In this document: positions 1 to 9,564 of the stretch, piece by piece
How the letters are laid out: the number at the start of each line of letters is the position of its first letter
How positions within the stretch are numbered: position 1 is the first letter of the stretch
Source: Hydrogenophilales bacterium
GTDB taxonomy: Bacteria; Pseudomonadota; Gammaproteobacteria; Burkholderiales; Thiobacillaceae
DNA length: 64,000 bases
Reading direction: 5' to 3'
Assembly (NCBI GenBank): GCA_016195805.1
Contig: JACPYT010000002.1
Coordinates: 186,001 to 250,000 of the forward strand
Position numbers and translations under genes: made by a program
Notes under the pieces: model-generated
Told to the model about the DNA's origin: nothing
Databases searched by the model: none
What the model saw: only the letters and a program-made list of their open reading frames with translations

Positions 1-441
1 GCGGGGGAATACACGCAGGATCAGCAGCAGCTGGTCCAGGATGACGATCAGCGTGAACAGGACTAGGGTCGCCACGCGCACCTTGATATCGGGCTGGACA
101 TACGTGAACCAGACGAACAGGGCGACGTACGCAAGCACAAACAGGAACAGCAGTTTGCGGTCGTATTGCGGCGGCACCCCGGCGAACTTCCGAGTGCCGA
201 GGTTCATCACCATGAAGGCAACCAGGAGCAGCAGGTTGGCCAGGACGATGCTGAACAGATCGGGGATATGGTCGCGCGCGATGAACAGCGGAAAGGCCAG
301 CGTGATGGCGAGCGCGGTCCCGCTCCATTCGCGCAGGCCCTGGATGGTCTTGGGGTAGGTCTGCGCAATGATGAACAGAATCACGCTCATGGCCGTCGCC
401 ACGAAAAACGAAATGAGCAGAATGAGTAACGGCGGATTCAT
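1..441 (-). CDS. membrane protein, N-terminal part (possible membrane-anchored signalling protein)
   Basis: An open reading frame starts at an ATG at 439-441 on the minus strand and runs off the window edge with no stop, giving 147 codons. The translation begins MNPPLLILLISFFVATAMSV and is almost entirely hydrophobic, with several predicted membrane segments separated by short loops (for example TYPKTIQGLREWSG and RDHIPD). Five-to-six-helix N-terminal modules like this often precede GGDEF output domains in betaproteobacteria, but the output domain would lie outside the window, so that is inference only. No clear Shine-Dalgarno sequence precedes the start. The gene is real by its continuous coding pattern; function is unassigned. 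Confidence 0.65.
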   Translation of the reverse strand, partial: MNPPLLILLISFFVATAMSVILFIIAQTYPKTIQGLREWSGTALAITLAFPLFIARDHIPDLFSIVLANLLLLVAFMVMNLGTRKFAGVPPQYDRKLLFLFVLAYVALFVWFTYVQPDIKVRVATLVLFTLIVILDQLLLILRVFPR

Positions 442-519
442 CGGTAAGGCTTGTGGGGTGGGATCGCTTCCGGTCAAGCAGAGCGATCGGGGATGTTCGG
501 GCTGGGTTTTTTGATGGTT

Positions 520-936
520 CTATCTGGAGGGCTTGCGGCAGATCGGCCCCTCGATCGGGTTTTCGACGCTGTGCGCGATCGCGGTCGCAATCTCGTGGAC
601 TTCCTCGGGCGTGAAATGCTCGAACAGGCGGCGCGCGATCGGGGGCGGAATGCGGACGGTGCGGGTCGAGCCGTCCGCCAGCGTCACCGTGACGCCGGCG
701 GCGGCGTGGCTGACCAGTTCCGCGTCCGATTCGGCGCGCAGCATCTGCTCGTCCATGATCGCGTCGTACTCGGCCTCGAGGGCCTCTTCCAGCGCGTCGT
801 CCATCCCGTCCGGAAGCGCGACCACGAAGCCGTCGATCTCGTCCTTCCGTACCGTGCCGGCGATTCCGCGCGCAGCCGCGAACGCCACGAACCGGTCGCG
901 CAGCGCCTCGTCAAAAAACATGTATTCGACCGCCAT
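520..936 (-). CDS. conserved hypothetical protein, 138 aa
   Basis: This 138-residue acidic soluble protein starts MAVEYMFFDEALRDRFVAFA. The first two thirds are rich in Glu, Asp and Ala and look helical (EEALEAEYDAIMDEQMLRAE). A beta-like stretch (VTVTLADGSTRTVRIPP) and a helical tail with FTPEEVHEIATAIAHSVENP follow. No signal peptide, membrane segment or catalytic motif is visible. It is monocistronic-looking, between the truncated membrane protein and a methyltransferase, all on the minus strand. I do not recognise the family by name. The overlapping long plus-strand frame across this region is a high-GC shadow. Confidence 0.7.
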   Translation of the reverse strand: MAVEYMFFDEALRDRFVAFAAARGIAGTVRKDEIDGFVVALPDGMDDALEEALEAEYDAIMDEQMLRAESDAELVSHAAAGVTVTLADGSTRTVRIPPPIARRLFEHFTPEEVHEIATAIAHSVENPIEGPICRKPSR

Positions 937-1026
937 CCTTCAATCCCCAATGCCTCGTTGCAAAGCCACGCAGCGAGGATAAGCGCCCGCACCGCCGCGT
1001 GGCAAGCGCAGGCGCGCCATGGGCCG

Positions 1027-1677
1027 TTATGCGCCGGCCCGGCGGGCCGTCATCAGGAACACCGGGTAGTCCCGTGTTCCGCCCTCGCGTTCCCTGGCGA
1101 TGCTGAACACGGTCTGGAATTGGGCATCGGCAAACCCTGCTTGTTCGGCACGCCGGCCCAGGTCGGTCCGGTCGAAGCCATGGTGCACGTCGACCCCGAT
1201 GCCGTGAAACGAGCCGTCTTCCGAGTCCAGGTCGGCGATGCAGAGATACCCGCCGGGATTCAGCAGGTCGTGGAATACGCGCAGGATGTGGTTGGTGTCG
1301 GGAACATGGTGCAGCGTCATCGAGGTGACGATCAGGTCGAAGCGCTGCGCCGGCGGCGGGTCGACGAGCAGGTCCAGCTTCACCGGCGTCATGTGCGTCA
1401 CGCCCTGCGCCGCGATCTTCTCAGCCACCACGTCGAGCATGCCGCTCGAACTGTCCGCCAGCAGGATCGCGCCGAGTGCGTCCTTGAGCGGGAAGGACAG
1501 CAGGCCCGTGCCGCAGCCGTAATCGAAGGCGCTCATCTGTCGATTCAAAGGCACGGCCTTGCGGATGGCTTCGGCAATCTTCAGCCCGCGTTCCCGAAAT
1601 ACCGGGTTGTCGTCCCACTGGCGGGCTTTTGCGTCGAAGTGGGCGGCGTCGAGTGGGATGGGTTGGGGTGTGCTCAT
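1027..1677 (-). CDS. class I SAM-dependent methyltransferase
   Basis: The product is about 216 aa. It has the Rossmann methyltransferase fold: motif I as FDYGCGTGLLSFPL, an acidic motif II (ILLADSSSGML), and a post-motif segment RFDLIVTSMTLHHVPD that is typical of UbiE/Methyltransf_11-type enzymes. The substrate cannot be read from the sequence. I chose the ATG at 1677 (MSTPQPIPLDAAHF) over an upstream TTG at 1695, because it gives a normal distance to motif I. It lies downstream of the DNA glycosylase gene on the same strand with a short gap, so co-transcription is possible. Confidence 0.75.
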   Translation of the reverse strand: MSTPQPIPLDAAHFDAKARQWDDNPVFRERGLKIAEAIRKAVPLNRQMSAFDYGCGTGLLSFPLKDALGAILLADSSSGMLDVVAEKIAAQGVTHMTPVKLDLLVDPPPAQRFDLIVTSMTLHHVPDTNHILRVFHDLLNPGGYLCIADLDSEDGSFHGIGVDVHHGFDRTDLGRRAEQAGFADAQFQTVFSIAREREGGTRDYPVFLMTARRAGA

Positions 1678-1711
1678 GGGATATGGAATAGACAAGTGAC
1701 TTGCGGCTGCC

Positions 1712-2242
1712 TCAATTTTGCAGCACGGCCGCCCAGCGTGTCAGCTTTTCTTCGAACGGCATGGCCGCATGGGCCGGGCTGGTCGAGGGCAGCGTTTCGA
1801 TGCGGATGGCGAGGCGCGTGGCCGGCAGGCCGGGCAGCACGAGACGGCGGTAGAGCTCGGCCGCCTTGGCGCCGTTGAAGCAGATCAGCCCGATGCCCGG
1901 ATGGGACGCGATGAACGCGGCGAAGTCGTTGGGCACCACGCTCGAATGCACGATCGATGCGTCGAGGCTGCCCGGCCGTCGCGCTGCGGCGCAAACGTCC
2001 CACAGGGCGATCCCGTTCCGGGCGAGGCGTTGCGCGCGTTCCGCATAGGGTAATTCCGGCCCTGCGCCAAAGAGCCGCCCCATGATTTTCCAGAACGCAT
2101 TCTGCGGCTGGGCGTAGTACTGCTGCCGCTGCAGCGAAACCTGTCCGGGCAGGCTGCCGAGGATCAGAATCCGCGCATGCGCGTCGGCGATGGGCGGGAA
2201 GCCTTGGTCATGCTTTGACTGGAGGGTCGTATCGGATGACAC
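1712..2242 (-). CDS. DNA-deoxyinosine/uracil-DNA glycosylase family protein
   Basis: This 176-residue protein has the hallmarks of the UDG superfamily branch annotated as hypoxanthine-DNA glycosylase. Motif I is GSLPGQVSL (residues about 29-37), followed by QQYYAQPQNAFWKIMGRLFG, which is characteristic of this family. The C-terminal motif is LPSTSPAHA. Such enzymes excise deaminated bases (hypoxanthine, sometimes uracil) to start base-excision repair in the cytoplasm. The gene is followed by a methyltransferase and preceded by a small unknown gene. Family membership is confident from the motifs; the precise base specificity is inferred from the family. Confidence 0.85.
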   Translation of the reverse strand: MSSDTTLQSKHDQGFPPIADAHARILILGSLPGQVSLQRQQYYAQPQNAFWKIMGRLFGAGPELPYAERAQRLARNGIALWDVCAAARRPGSLDASIVHSSVVPNDFAAFIASHPGIGLICFNGAKAAELYRRLVLPGLPATRLAIRIETLPSTSPAHAAMPFEEKLTRWAAVLQN

Positions 2243-2257
2243 GCGCAGGCGCCACCG

Positions 2258-2632
2258 TTATTTCTGTAAAACCTGAGTCATGCCATGTGACCAGTCCGAA
2301 ACAAACGCATGAATCGACTCGATGAAATCAGGGTCCTGGTGCGCCTTGTCGATCGTGCAGTGAACGATCAAGTTCTGACGCGCTTCATCATAGGTAACCG
2401 TCCACGCCAGTGCATGCGGGCAATCGACCAATGCGTAACGGACCCCGTTCCTGATTTCGTCACGCCGCAGATTGAAGGCCCCCCAGATGCAATAAATGTC
2501 GCCTTCGTTTTTGCTGCTTGGGGTCACCGTGCTGATGGATGCGCACAGGCTTGTCAGGTTGTCGATCGTCAACACGTTCTTGAGGTCGTTGATATCCAGG
2601 CCGGCGTGATGAATTTCTCGGGAAAATTCCAT
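2258..2632 (-). CDS. hypothetical protein, 124 aa
   Basis: A 124-residue soluble protein starting MEFSREIHHAGLDINDLKNV. It contains FNLRRDEIRNGVRYALVDCPHALAWTV and ends with SDWSHGMTQVLQK. No membrane segments or cofactor motifs are visible; the mix of beta-like and helical segments is compatible with a small globular domain. It ends 16 bp before the DNA glycosylase start on the same strand. Base composition is slightly less GC-rich than its neighbours. Family not recognised; the even amino-acid composition and absence of stops support a real gene. Confidence 0.65.
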   Translation of the reverse strand: MEFSREIHHAGLDINDLKNVLTIDNLTSLCASISTVTPSSKNEGDIYCIWGAFNLRRDEIRNGVRYALVDCPHALAWTVTYDEARQNLIVHCTIDKAHQDPDFIESIHAFVSDWSHGMTQVLQK

Positions 2633-2727
2633 GCTGTATCGAGTACCGATTGATTGCCAGACAAAATAGGGTGAGCGCTGTTGTCAAAGGGTAGCCCGGC
2701 CCTATTGTTCTGTGTTGAAAATATGTT

Positions 2728-3576
2728 CTAGCCCAGGTCCCGTTCGAAACAGGTCAGGCGCACATCCACGCCGAGCGACAGGGTCGTCAATGCAGCGGCC
2801 GCCGCGCGTCCCTCGGAGCTGGCGCGGAAGAGATGCGGCGTCATCGCCAGCAGGTCGGTAATCTGCCCGGCGCTCGTCAGCGCTATCGGGAAGCGGAGCG
2901 TTTCCGTCGGCAGGCGGCTGAAGCCTGCCGGGGTGGACGGTTCGGCCGTGCGTTCCGGTTTCAGGCTGGGGTAGATGATCTCGCGCAGTTCGCGCAGATG
3001 GTCCGGCCCGGCGTCGACCTGCACCAGCCGGCCGCCCGGTTTGAGCACGCGCGCAAACTCCGCATACACGGGGAAGCCGAACAGGCACAGTACGCGATCG
3101 AGCGTGCCCGGCAGCACCGGAAGGTGGGCATTGGTTCCCACTACCCAGTTGACGCGCCTGTCCTGTTTCGCGGCCGCCAGCACCGCCCATTTGGAAATAT
3201 CCAGCCCCAGCAGCGCCAGGGTTTGTTCGTCCGGAACCGCCGCGGCCAACTCGCGCAGGTAGTAGCCCTCGCCACAGCCGGCATCGAGACAACTGCTCGT
3301 CACGCCAGCGGGCAGCTCGGCCAGTACGGCCCGGCTGACCGCGGCGGCAATCGGCTGGTAGAAGCCGGCCGTGAGGAAGCGCCGCCGCGCCGCGACCATC
3401 TCCTTGCTGTCGCCCGGATCGCGCGAGCGCTTGTGCTGTACCGGCAGCAGGTTGGTGGAGCCCTGGCTGGCGATGTCGAAACTGTGGCCGGATTCGCAGC
3501 GCCAGGCGGAGCCGTTGGCATGCAAAGGCAGGCCGTCCAGCGGGCAGGCCAGCGCCTGGAATGGGGTGATGCTCAT
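2728..3576 (-). CDS. rlmA: 23S rRNA (guanine-N1)-methyltransferase RlmA
   Basis: RlmA methylates N1 of G745 in 23S rRNA helix 35. The 282-residue product carries the family signature NLLPVQHKRSRDPGDSKEM near residue 45, then a SAM-binding motif CLDAGCGEGYYLREL and a conserved LFGFPVYAEFARVLKPGG segment. The start at 3576 (MSITPFQALACPL) matches the family length; a longer frame upstream overlaps the preceding gene. The N-terminal zinc finger is incomplete: it has C11, C27 and H31, but Asp14 stands where the second Cys of the usual CxxC would be. The ATG overlaps the stop of the cold-shock/DUF1294 gene as ATGA, which suggests translational coupling. Confidence 0.9.
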   Translation of the reverse strand: MSITPFQALACPLDGLPLHANGSAWRCESGHSFDIASQGSTNLLPVQHKRSRDPGDSKEMVAARRRFLTAGFYQPIAAAVSRAVLAELPAGVTSSCLDAGCGEGYYLRELAAAVPDEQTLALLGLDISKWAVLAAAKQDRRVNWVVGTNAHLPVLPGTLDRVLCLFGFPVYAEFARVLKPGGRLVQVDAGPDHLRELREIIYPSLKPERTAEPSTPAGFSRLPTETLRFPIALTSAGQITDLLAMTPHLFRASSEGRAAAAALTTLSLGVDVRLTCFERDLG

Positions 3577-4187
3577 ATCGTGCCCAGCATGGAACGCAGC
3601 ACCTCGGTGCCCGAGCTTGAGTAGAACCAGGCGAGGGCGCAGCAATTGAGAATGACCGTGACCCGGAACGCGAATTGAAATGATGGCTTCCGGGACTTGT
3701 GGCGAAGCAGTCTTTGCGCAGCCAGCGCGCCCGGCCAGCCGCCTGCCAGGGCTAAAAGATGCAGGGTGCTTTCCTGGGTCCGCCACTGGTCGTTTCTTGC
3801 AGCCGACTTGTCGAGCGCGTACGCGATGAATGCGACAAGGCTGGCAACGAGATAGAGCGCCGCGACGGCAATCGGCAATCTCCCGGCATAGACCGATCCT
3901 GCGACCAGGACCAGAAACGCCGCAGTCAGAATGAGCGGCGCATTGCCCTGGCCGGATGGGCTGGCCGGCGTGGCCCGCCTGCCGACGAAGGCAACGCGTT
4001 CGGCTTGTGGCCGACCCCTGGCATCGTGCCTGAGTTCGTAGGTCACGATTTCATTGCCGGCAGGCCGTTGCTGCCGGCTCGGGAATGACTTGATGTGAAC
4101 GAAGACGCGTGGGCCACCGCCGTTGGGCGTGATGAAGCCGAAGCCCTTGTCGTCGTTCCAGTCCGTGATCTTTCCCTGATAGCGCAC
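3573..4187 (-). CDS. cold-shock domain plus DUF1294 membrane protein
   Basis: The 204-residue protein starts with a cold-shock (OB-fold) domain: MRYQGKITDWNDDKGFGFIT contains the RNP1-like KGFGFI, and VFVHIKSF is the RNP2-like strand. After a Pro/Ser linker there are three to four membrane segments (from about residue 83) of the DUF1294 family, with the typical LLALAGGWPGALAAQRLLRHKSRK loop. This nucleic-acid-binding plus membrane fusion is a known architecture of unknown function. It overlaps rlmA by 4 bp. A Shine-Dalgarno sequence is not obvious. Confidence 0.85.
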   Translation of the reverse strand: MRYQGKITDWNDDKGFGFITPNGGGPRVFVHIKSFPSRQQRPAGNEIVTYELRHDARGRPQAERVAFVGRRATPASPSGQGNAPLILTAAFLVLVAGSVYAGRLPIAVAALYLVASLVAFIAYALDKSAARNDQWRTQESTLHLLALAGGWPGALAAQRLLRHKSRKPSFQFAFRVTVILNCCALAWFYSSSGTEVLRSMLGTI

Positions 4188-4222
4188 GACTATTTACCTG
4201 GCGTTCCGGATAAATTCCGGAT

Positions 4223-4603
4223 TCACGTCGGCGTTTGCAGGGCAGCCTGCATCGCCTGCTCCGACACCGGGTAGCTCAACACGGCATGGACGGGAAACAA
4301 TTCCAGCAGCTTGCCGATATGGTCTTCCTCGCGCGGATGCATGAACACGATCACCTTCGCCTGCGGCGCAAAGCGCTGCAGGGTGCGGATCGTGACGTCG
4401 AGGTTGGAGACGTTGGCGCCGGCGTAATTGTTGCCCCAGCCGTAGACGAACTCCCCGACGAAGAAATCAGGCGGCTGCTTCTGCAGCGCCCGGTGGAGAT
4501 TGCGGGCCGTGTCGAAGCGCTCCGAGGCAATGCCCAGCTTTCGGTACAGGACACTGAAATCGGGGGGGAAGGGGGACTCGATCAGGGAATAAAGGATTTG
4601 CAT
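4223..4603 (-). CDS. hypothetical protein, 126 aa
   Basis: The coding pattern begins at MQILYSLIESPFPPDFSVLY (ATG at 4601-4603). The 43 residues upstream in the same frame (back to 4732) are low-complexity and come from a repeat scar, so I exclude them. The protein contains FFVGEFVYGWGNNYAGANVSNLD and a Rossmann-like strand-loop AKVIVFMHPREEDHIGKLLELF, which looks like a small alpha/beta (response-regulator-like or flavodoxin-like) fold, but no phospho-acceptor set is clear. Function unknown. Confidence 0.65.
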   Translation of the reverse strand: MQILYSLIESPFPPDFSVLYRKLGIASERFDTARNLHRALQKQPPDFFVGEFVYGWGNNYAGANVSNLDVTIRTLQRFAPQAKVIVFMHPREEDHIGKLLELFPVHAVLSYPVSEQAMQAALQTPT

Positions 4604-4663
4604 GGGGCTGCAGTTTATACGGGCTTGTTGATTATCGTCTTGGTCGCCCCAGGTGCGAGTCGC

Positions 4664-4752
4664 GAAAACCGTGATCTGTCCCCTATTGCTACTTTCTGTC
4701 CTGACAGGCTGCCGTCGGGAAGGGGGGCTCATTTTATTTCGATGCTGACCCC
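4664..4752. repeat. degenerate repeat scar, possibly from a REP-associated transposase element
   Basis: On the minus strand this short intergenic stretch carries GGGGTCAGCATCGAAAT followed, about 70 bp later, by GGGGACAGATCACGGTTTTC. Paired GGGGTCAG/GGGGACAG motifs of this sort are commonly seen at the borders of REP-associated Y1 transposase units in proteobacteria. No transposase gene remains, so if the reading is right this is a solo scar. This is pattern recognition from memory, not a database match. Confidence 0.35.
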
Positions 4753-4774
4753 TTTAGCGCACTCTTAAGCATAA

Positions 4775-5554
4775 TCAACGTTCCGTCTCAGTGCGTCGCC
4801 GAGCCATCCTTCGTCGCCGCGCCATCAGCGCGAACACGCCCAAGCCCAGGTATTCGCGGGTGTAAGTCGCGTAGCGTTCGGGTTCCGAGGTCAGTTGCGC
4901 TCGAACCTCTTCGGCGAGCTCGTCCTCGGGATTGGCTTCGAGCCATCGGCGCATCGTGAGCCACTTGGCCGCCTCGTATCTGTCCCAGCTGTCCTGGTCA
5001 GCCAGAACCATTTCAACGACGTCGTAGCCAAGGGTGCGGAAAGACGCGAGCAGTGCGGGAAGCATGACAAAGTCGGAGACCTTGGCAAGACACCCCTTGG
5101 CAACTTCTTCCGTCGGCAACTGCCGCCAGAAGGGCTCGCCCATGAGGATGATTCCTGCCGGGCCGAGGCTTTGCGCCAGCAGCGCGATCGTGCCGGCGAC
5201 GCCGCCGGCTATCCAACTGGCACCCACACAGGCTGCCACATCGACCTTCTCGTCCGAGACGTAGCCGGCGGCATCGCCATGGATGAACTTCAGTTGGCCG
5301 GCAACGCCGAGCGCTTCGGCCCGACGTTTCGCTTGCTCGGTGAACAGCTGGCTCAGGTCGATGCCGGTGCCGACGATCCCGTGATCGCGTGCCCAGGTGC
5401 ACAGCATCTCCCCCGAACCGCTGCCGAGGTCGAGCACTCGCGCCCCCGCTTCCAGACGCAGTGCCGCGCCGAGTATGGCGAGCTTTTCGGGGGTGAACGG
5501 GTTGTGGATGCGGTGAGCGCTTTCGGTGATGTTGAATATTCGTGGGATGTCCAC
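4775..5554 (-). CDS. SAM-dependent methyltransferase, 259 aa
   Basis: The protein has a class I methyltransferase core: motif I ARVLDLGSGSGEMLCTWARD near residue 38, motif II VGTGIDLSQ, and FIHGDAAGYVSDEKVDVAACVG. The C-terminal half (AKGCLAKVSDFVMLPALLAS) resembles uncharacterised methyltransferases that act on small molecules. It ends with an Arg-rich tail (MARRRRMARRRTETER). A good Shine-Dalgarno (AAGGAGGCT, read on the minus strand) precedes the ATG at 5554. It stands alone between a repeat scar and the AT-richer island. Substrate unknown. Confidence 0.75.
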   Translation of the reverse strand: MDIPRIFNITESAHRIHNPFTPEKLAILGAALRLEAGARVLDLGSGSGEMLCTWARDHGIVGTGIDLSQLFTEQAKRRAEALGVAGQLKFIHGDAAGYVSDEKVDVAACVGASWIAGGVAGTIALLAQSLGPAGIILMGEPFWRQLPTEEVAKGCLAKVSDFVMLPALLASFRTLGYDVVEMVLADQDSWDRYEAAKWLTMRRWLEANPEDELAEEVRAQLTSEPERYATYTREYLGLGVFALMARRRRMARRRTETER

Positions 5555-5684
5555 TGCGGATAGCCTCCTTAGCGTGATGGTTCACCCGGCCGAATTAGCG
5601 TTGCATTGCAGGACGTGCCCCACGGTTTTCAGGTGGGCAGATGGGTTAATGCAAGACCTGACGCCGACGCATTGCTATTTCGCG

Positions 5685-7250
5685 TTAATCCTGAGCATTT
5701 GAATATTTGAACGCGACGCCCTTCAAGAAGACTTCCAAGTCGTCCTTATGCTTAAGATATTCCGCACTGTTTTCAAATGTTGCGTAGCATGCAGCACGAG
5801 CATCATTCTTGTCAGTAGCCAGTCCTAGATTGACCATCTGTTGAAATAGAGAGTGATGATCTGAATGTTGAAGCGAGGACGCGAGGTCGGCATTGGGATT
5901 TGATGCGAGGTACGCGCGGACAAGGAATTTCTCGGGCGCATCAAACGGGTATAGGAACAGGGCCTGTTCTGTGGCGTTTCCGAAATAGTTTGAATAGTTA
6001 GGATGATCTTTGTGGTCGCCATCGAAAACCGCGCAATATCCAACAGGATTCCGATACTGTGGAAAATTCCTTTTGTGGCGCTCGTAATCATTCTTTACCT
6101 GATCGATCGGACCGGACTGAATGACGTCAACGAGCCTGTGGAAGTGCTGATCCTCTGAGGACAGCTTGGTTAGTACCTTTCCTACAAGGAAAGCCGCAAG
6201 GTCATCTTCGCAGTACAACCGAAACAAAGGATATCCGACCGCGTCCATTTTGGATCTGGCAGCCTGATGAGAAATCCCTGGTATTACGCGGTAACCGCCA
6301 GCCGATTGCTCGATGAAGCGCCGTGATGCGCCGGGAAATGAAGACAGAAGCGTGGGCGAATGGGTCGTAATAATGAATTGCTTTTTGTCCCGCCACGATA
6401 TGTATTGAATAAGGTCCGCCAGCTTTCGCTGTATCGATGGGTGAAATCCCGCTTCTACCTCGTCAATCAAGATTAGCGAGTTGGGCGGGCAATCGATGAT
6501 GTCCTTGAGTAAGTAGATTACTGCCTCTTCACCTGATGCTGCGTTATAGGAAGAATACGACTGCCCAGAATGAGAAATGAGGAAACAACTTTTGTTGATA
6601 TGACTCCCCACTTCATTCAATTCAACCTGACCAATGCCAAACACATAGGAAAATGCTTGTTCAATTTCGGTATTCAGTCTCTGCGCGGTAGCTGTGTTCG
6701 CCTTCCTGAACAGCGCGTTTGAGAAACTCCGACTCGGTAGAATCCTCTCAAGGTCAATGAACCGCACTTCACGATCACGAATCTTTGCATTGAGTCTTGA
6801 AGTGTCTGCACTCTTCTTACCAAGCCCACTCCAAGCCTGACTGCTAGCGAGTCGCTTCCCCTCGCCTTGACGATCATTAGTCCCAACGCGCCAACTCAGT
6901 TCGTAGGAGTAATCGCTACCTATGTTTTCATGATTGGTAAATGCAAGGACATCGCTCCAATTGTGTTCGCGAATTTGGCCAGCAGGTGAAGTCGAATCGG
7001 CCTTCATGAATTTTTCAAAGCTACAGGCGATCAGCAGCAGGAGACTGGTTTTCCCAACTTTATTAGTACCCGAAATAACTGTGACGGGATGAGTTAGTGA
7101 GACCTCAAGGTTCGTAATGTGCCTGAACGCATTAATCTTCAGCCGACGCAGAAAATGTAGGTAGCTATTGTCTACTCCCGAGAAAACTGAGGTGTTGCAT
7201 GCCGCCAACTTTCGTTTCTTATCTTCGATATTCTGCAATTCAAGTGTCAT
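5685..7250 (-). CDS. OLD-like AAA/ABC-type ATPase with C-terminal Toprim-like domain
   Basis: The 521-residue protein has an SMC/ABC-type ATPase domain: Walker A GTNKVGKTS at residues 61-69, a signature-like AASGEEAVIYLL at 238-249, Walker B SLILIDEVEAGFHP at 259-272, and the H-loop FIITTHSPTLL near 293-303. The C-terminal third has a Toprim-like pattern: RLYCEDDLAAFLVGK (Glu349) and VFDGDHKD (residues 409-416, DxD-type acidic pair). This order matches OLD-family ATPase-nucleases, many of which act in phage defence. No UvrD-like (GajB) or HNH partner is adjacent, so a stand-alone class 1-type OLD protein is the closest reading. Codon use is clearly AT-richer than the flanks, suggesting transfer. 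The Toprim assignment is inference. Confidence 0.75.
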   Translation of the reverse strand: MTLELQNIEDKKRKLAACNTSVFSGVDNSYLHFLRRLKINAFRHITNLEVSLTHPVTVISGTNKVGKTSLLLLIACSFEKFMKADSTSPAGQIREHNWSDVLAFTNHENIGSDYSYELSWRVGTNDRQGEGKRLASSQAWSGLGKKSADTSRLNAKIRDREVRFIDLERILPSRSFSNALFRKANTATAQRLNTEIEQAFSYVFGIGQVELNEVGSHINKSCFLISHSGQSYSSYNAASGEEAVIYLLKDIIDCPPNSLILIDEVEAGFHPSIQRKLADLIQYISWRDKKQFIITTHSPTLLSSFPGASRRFIEQSAGGYRVIPGISHQAARSKMDAVGYPLFRLYCEDDLAAFLVGKVLTKLSSEDQHFHRLVDVIQSGPIDQVKNDYERHKRNFPQYRNPVGYCAVFDGDHKDHPNYSNYFGNATEQALFLYPFDAPEKFLVRAYLASNPNADLASSLQHSDHHSLFQQMVNLGLATDKNDARAACYATFENSAEYLKHKDDLEVFLKGVAFKYSNAQD

Positions 7251-7336
7251 AGCGACTGAGATCCTGAAGTTGAAATAGAAACTTGGGTGGACATGCGCCC
7301 ACGCACCAAAAAGGCGAATAACACATTAGCTTTCAT
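7247..7336 (-). CDS. possible 29-aa leader ORF overlapping the OLD-like gene
   Basis: On the minus strand an ATG at 7334-7336 opens a 29-codon frame starting MKANVLFAFLVRGRMSTQVS. Its TGA overlaps the ATG of the downstream ATPase gene as ATGA. An AAAGAG stretch sits about 8 bp upstream of the ATG and could serve as a ribosome-binding site. The 4-bp overlap suggests translational coupling or a leader peptide. The frame is short and could be chance; no family is recognised. Confidence 0.3.
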   Translation of the reverse strand: MKANVLFAFLVRGRMSTQVSISTSGSQSL

Positions 7337-7493
7337 GACGGCTCTTTGTATTAATTGAATCCCATTTTTGATAGCCGAACTTCGCGACGAAAAATCGCAT
7401 CCATCCTTTCCCAGGCTCAACTTCTTTATGCGATTGGATTTGTGTCTAGGATTCCAGCATTCGGATTAGGGTACAACATGGTGATAGTTTAAA
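7251..7493. other. AT-rich non-coding spacer upstream of the OLD-like gene
   Basis: Between the OLD-like gene and the htpG terminator lies an AT-richer spacer with no convincing gene other than the 29-codon overlap ORF. It presumably carries the minus-strand promoter of the ATPase gene, but I see no clear -35/-10 pair. No tRNA, integrase or direct-repeat attachment site is visible at either edge of the island. Confidence 0.5.
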
Positions 7494-7530
7494 AGCAATA
7501 AAAAAGCGCAACTGATTGCTCAGTTGCGCT
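7494..7530 (-). terminator. rho-independent terminator of htpG
   Basis: Read on the minus strand, the perfect 10-bp stem GCGCAACTGA / TCAGTTGCGC (7506-7515 and 7520-7529, extended by one A-T pair) has a 4-nt loop and is followed by TTTTTTATTGC. It lies 60 bp past the htpG stop codon and has the classic hairpin plus U-tract form. Confidence 0.9.
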
Positions 7531-7548
7531 CGGTACAACGTCTGCGGT

Positions 7549-7580
7549 CATTCGTGCTTCGACAAACTCAGAACGAACGG
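7549..7580. repeat. REP-like palindromic repeat
   Basis: The stretch contains TTCGACAAACTCAGAACGAAC, with ATTCGT on the left and ACGAAC on the right, forming an imperfect hairpin. It is a variant of a TTCGACAAGCTCAGGACGAAC-type dispersed repeat that is very common between genes in many proteobacteria. Only one copy is seen in this window. It lies between the htpG stop codon and its terminator. Confidence 0.5.
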
Positions 7581-7593
7581 CCATTTTCTTTTC

Positions 7594-9495
<1,902 letters not shown>

Positions 9496-9535
9496 GCCTG
9501 TTATCTCCCGTTAAAAACACACAAGGTGGAACGGG

Positions 9536-9564
9536 AAGTGGGGGCGGGGGCGGCGGGTTTCAAG
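9536..9564 (-). promoter_or_regulatory. sigma-32 (heat-shock) type promoter of htpG
   Basis: On the minus strand, CTTGAAA (9558-9564) is followed after 13 bp by CCCCCACTT (9536-9544). This matches the RpoH consensus (CTTGAAA, 13-14 bp, CCCCATnT) closely. Transcription would start near 9529, about 35 bp before the htpG ATG. The match to a known heat-shock gene strengthens the call. Confidence 0.75.

Noticed and set aside
451-1878. A 475-codon open frame on the plus strand
   Set aside because: It runs antisense across two genes with clear families or coding pattern (hypothetical 520-936 and the methyltransferase) and its translation is Arg/His/Gln-rich, typical of a high-GC shadow frame.
5555-5684. 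Possible attachment site at the edge of the AT-rich island
   Set aside because: GCATTGCAGG and AATGCAAGACC segments look alike, but they are short, not flanking the island, and no integrase or tRNA is near.
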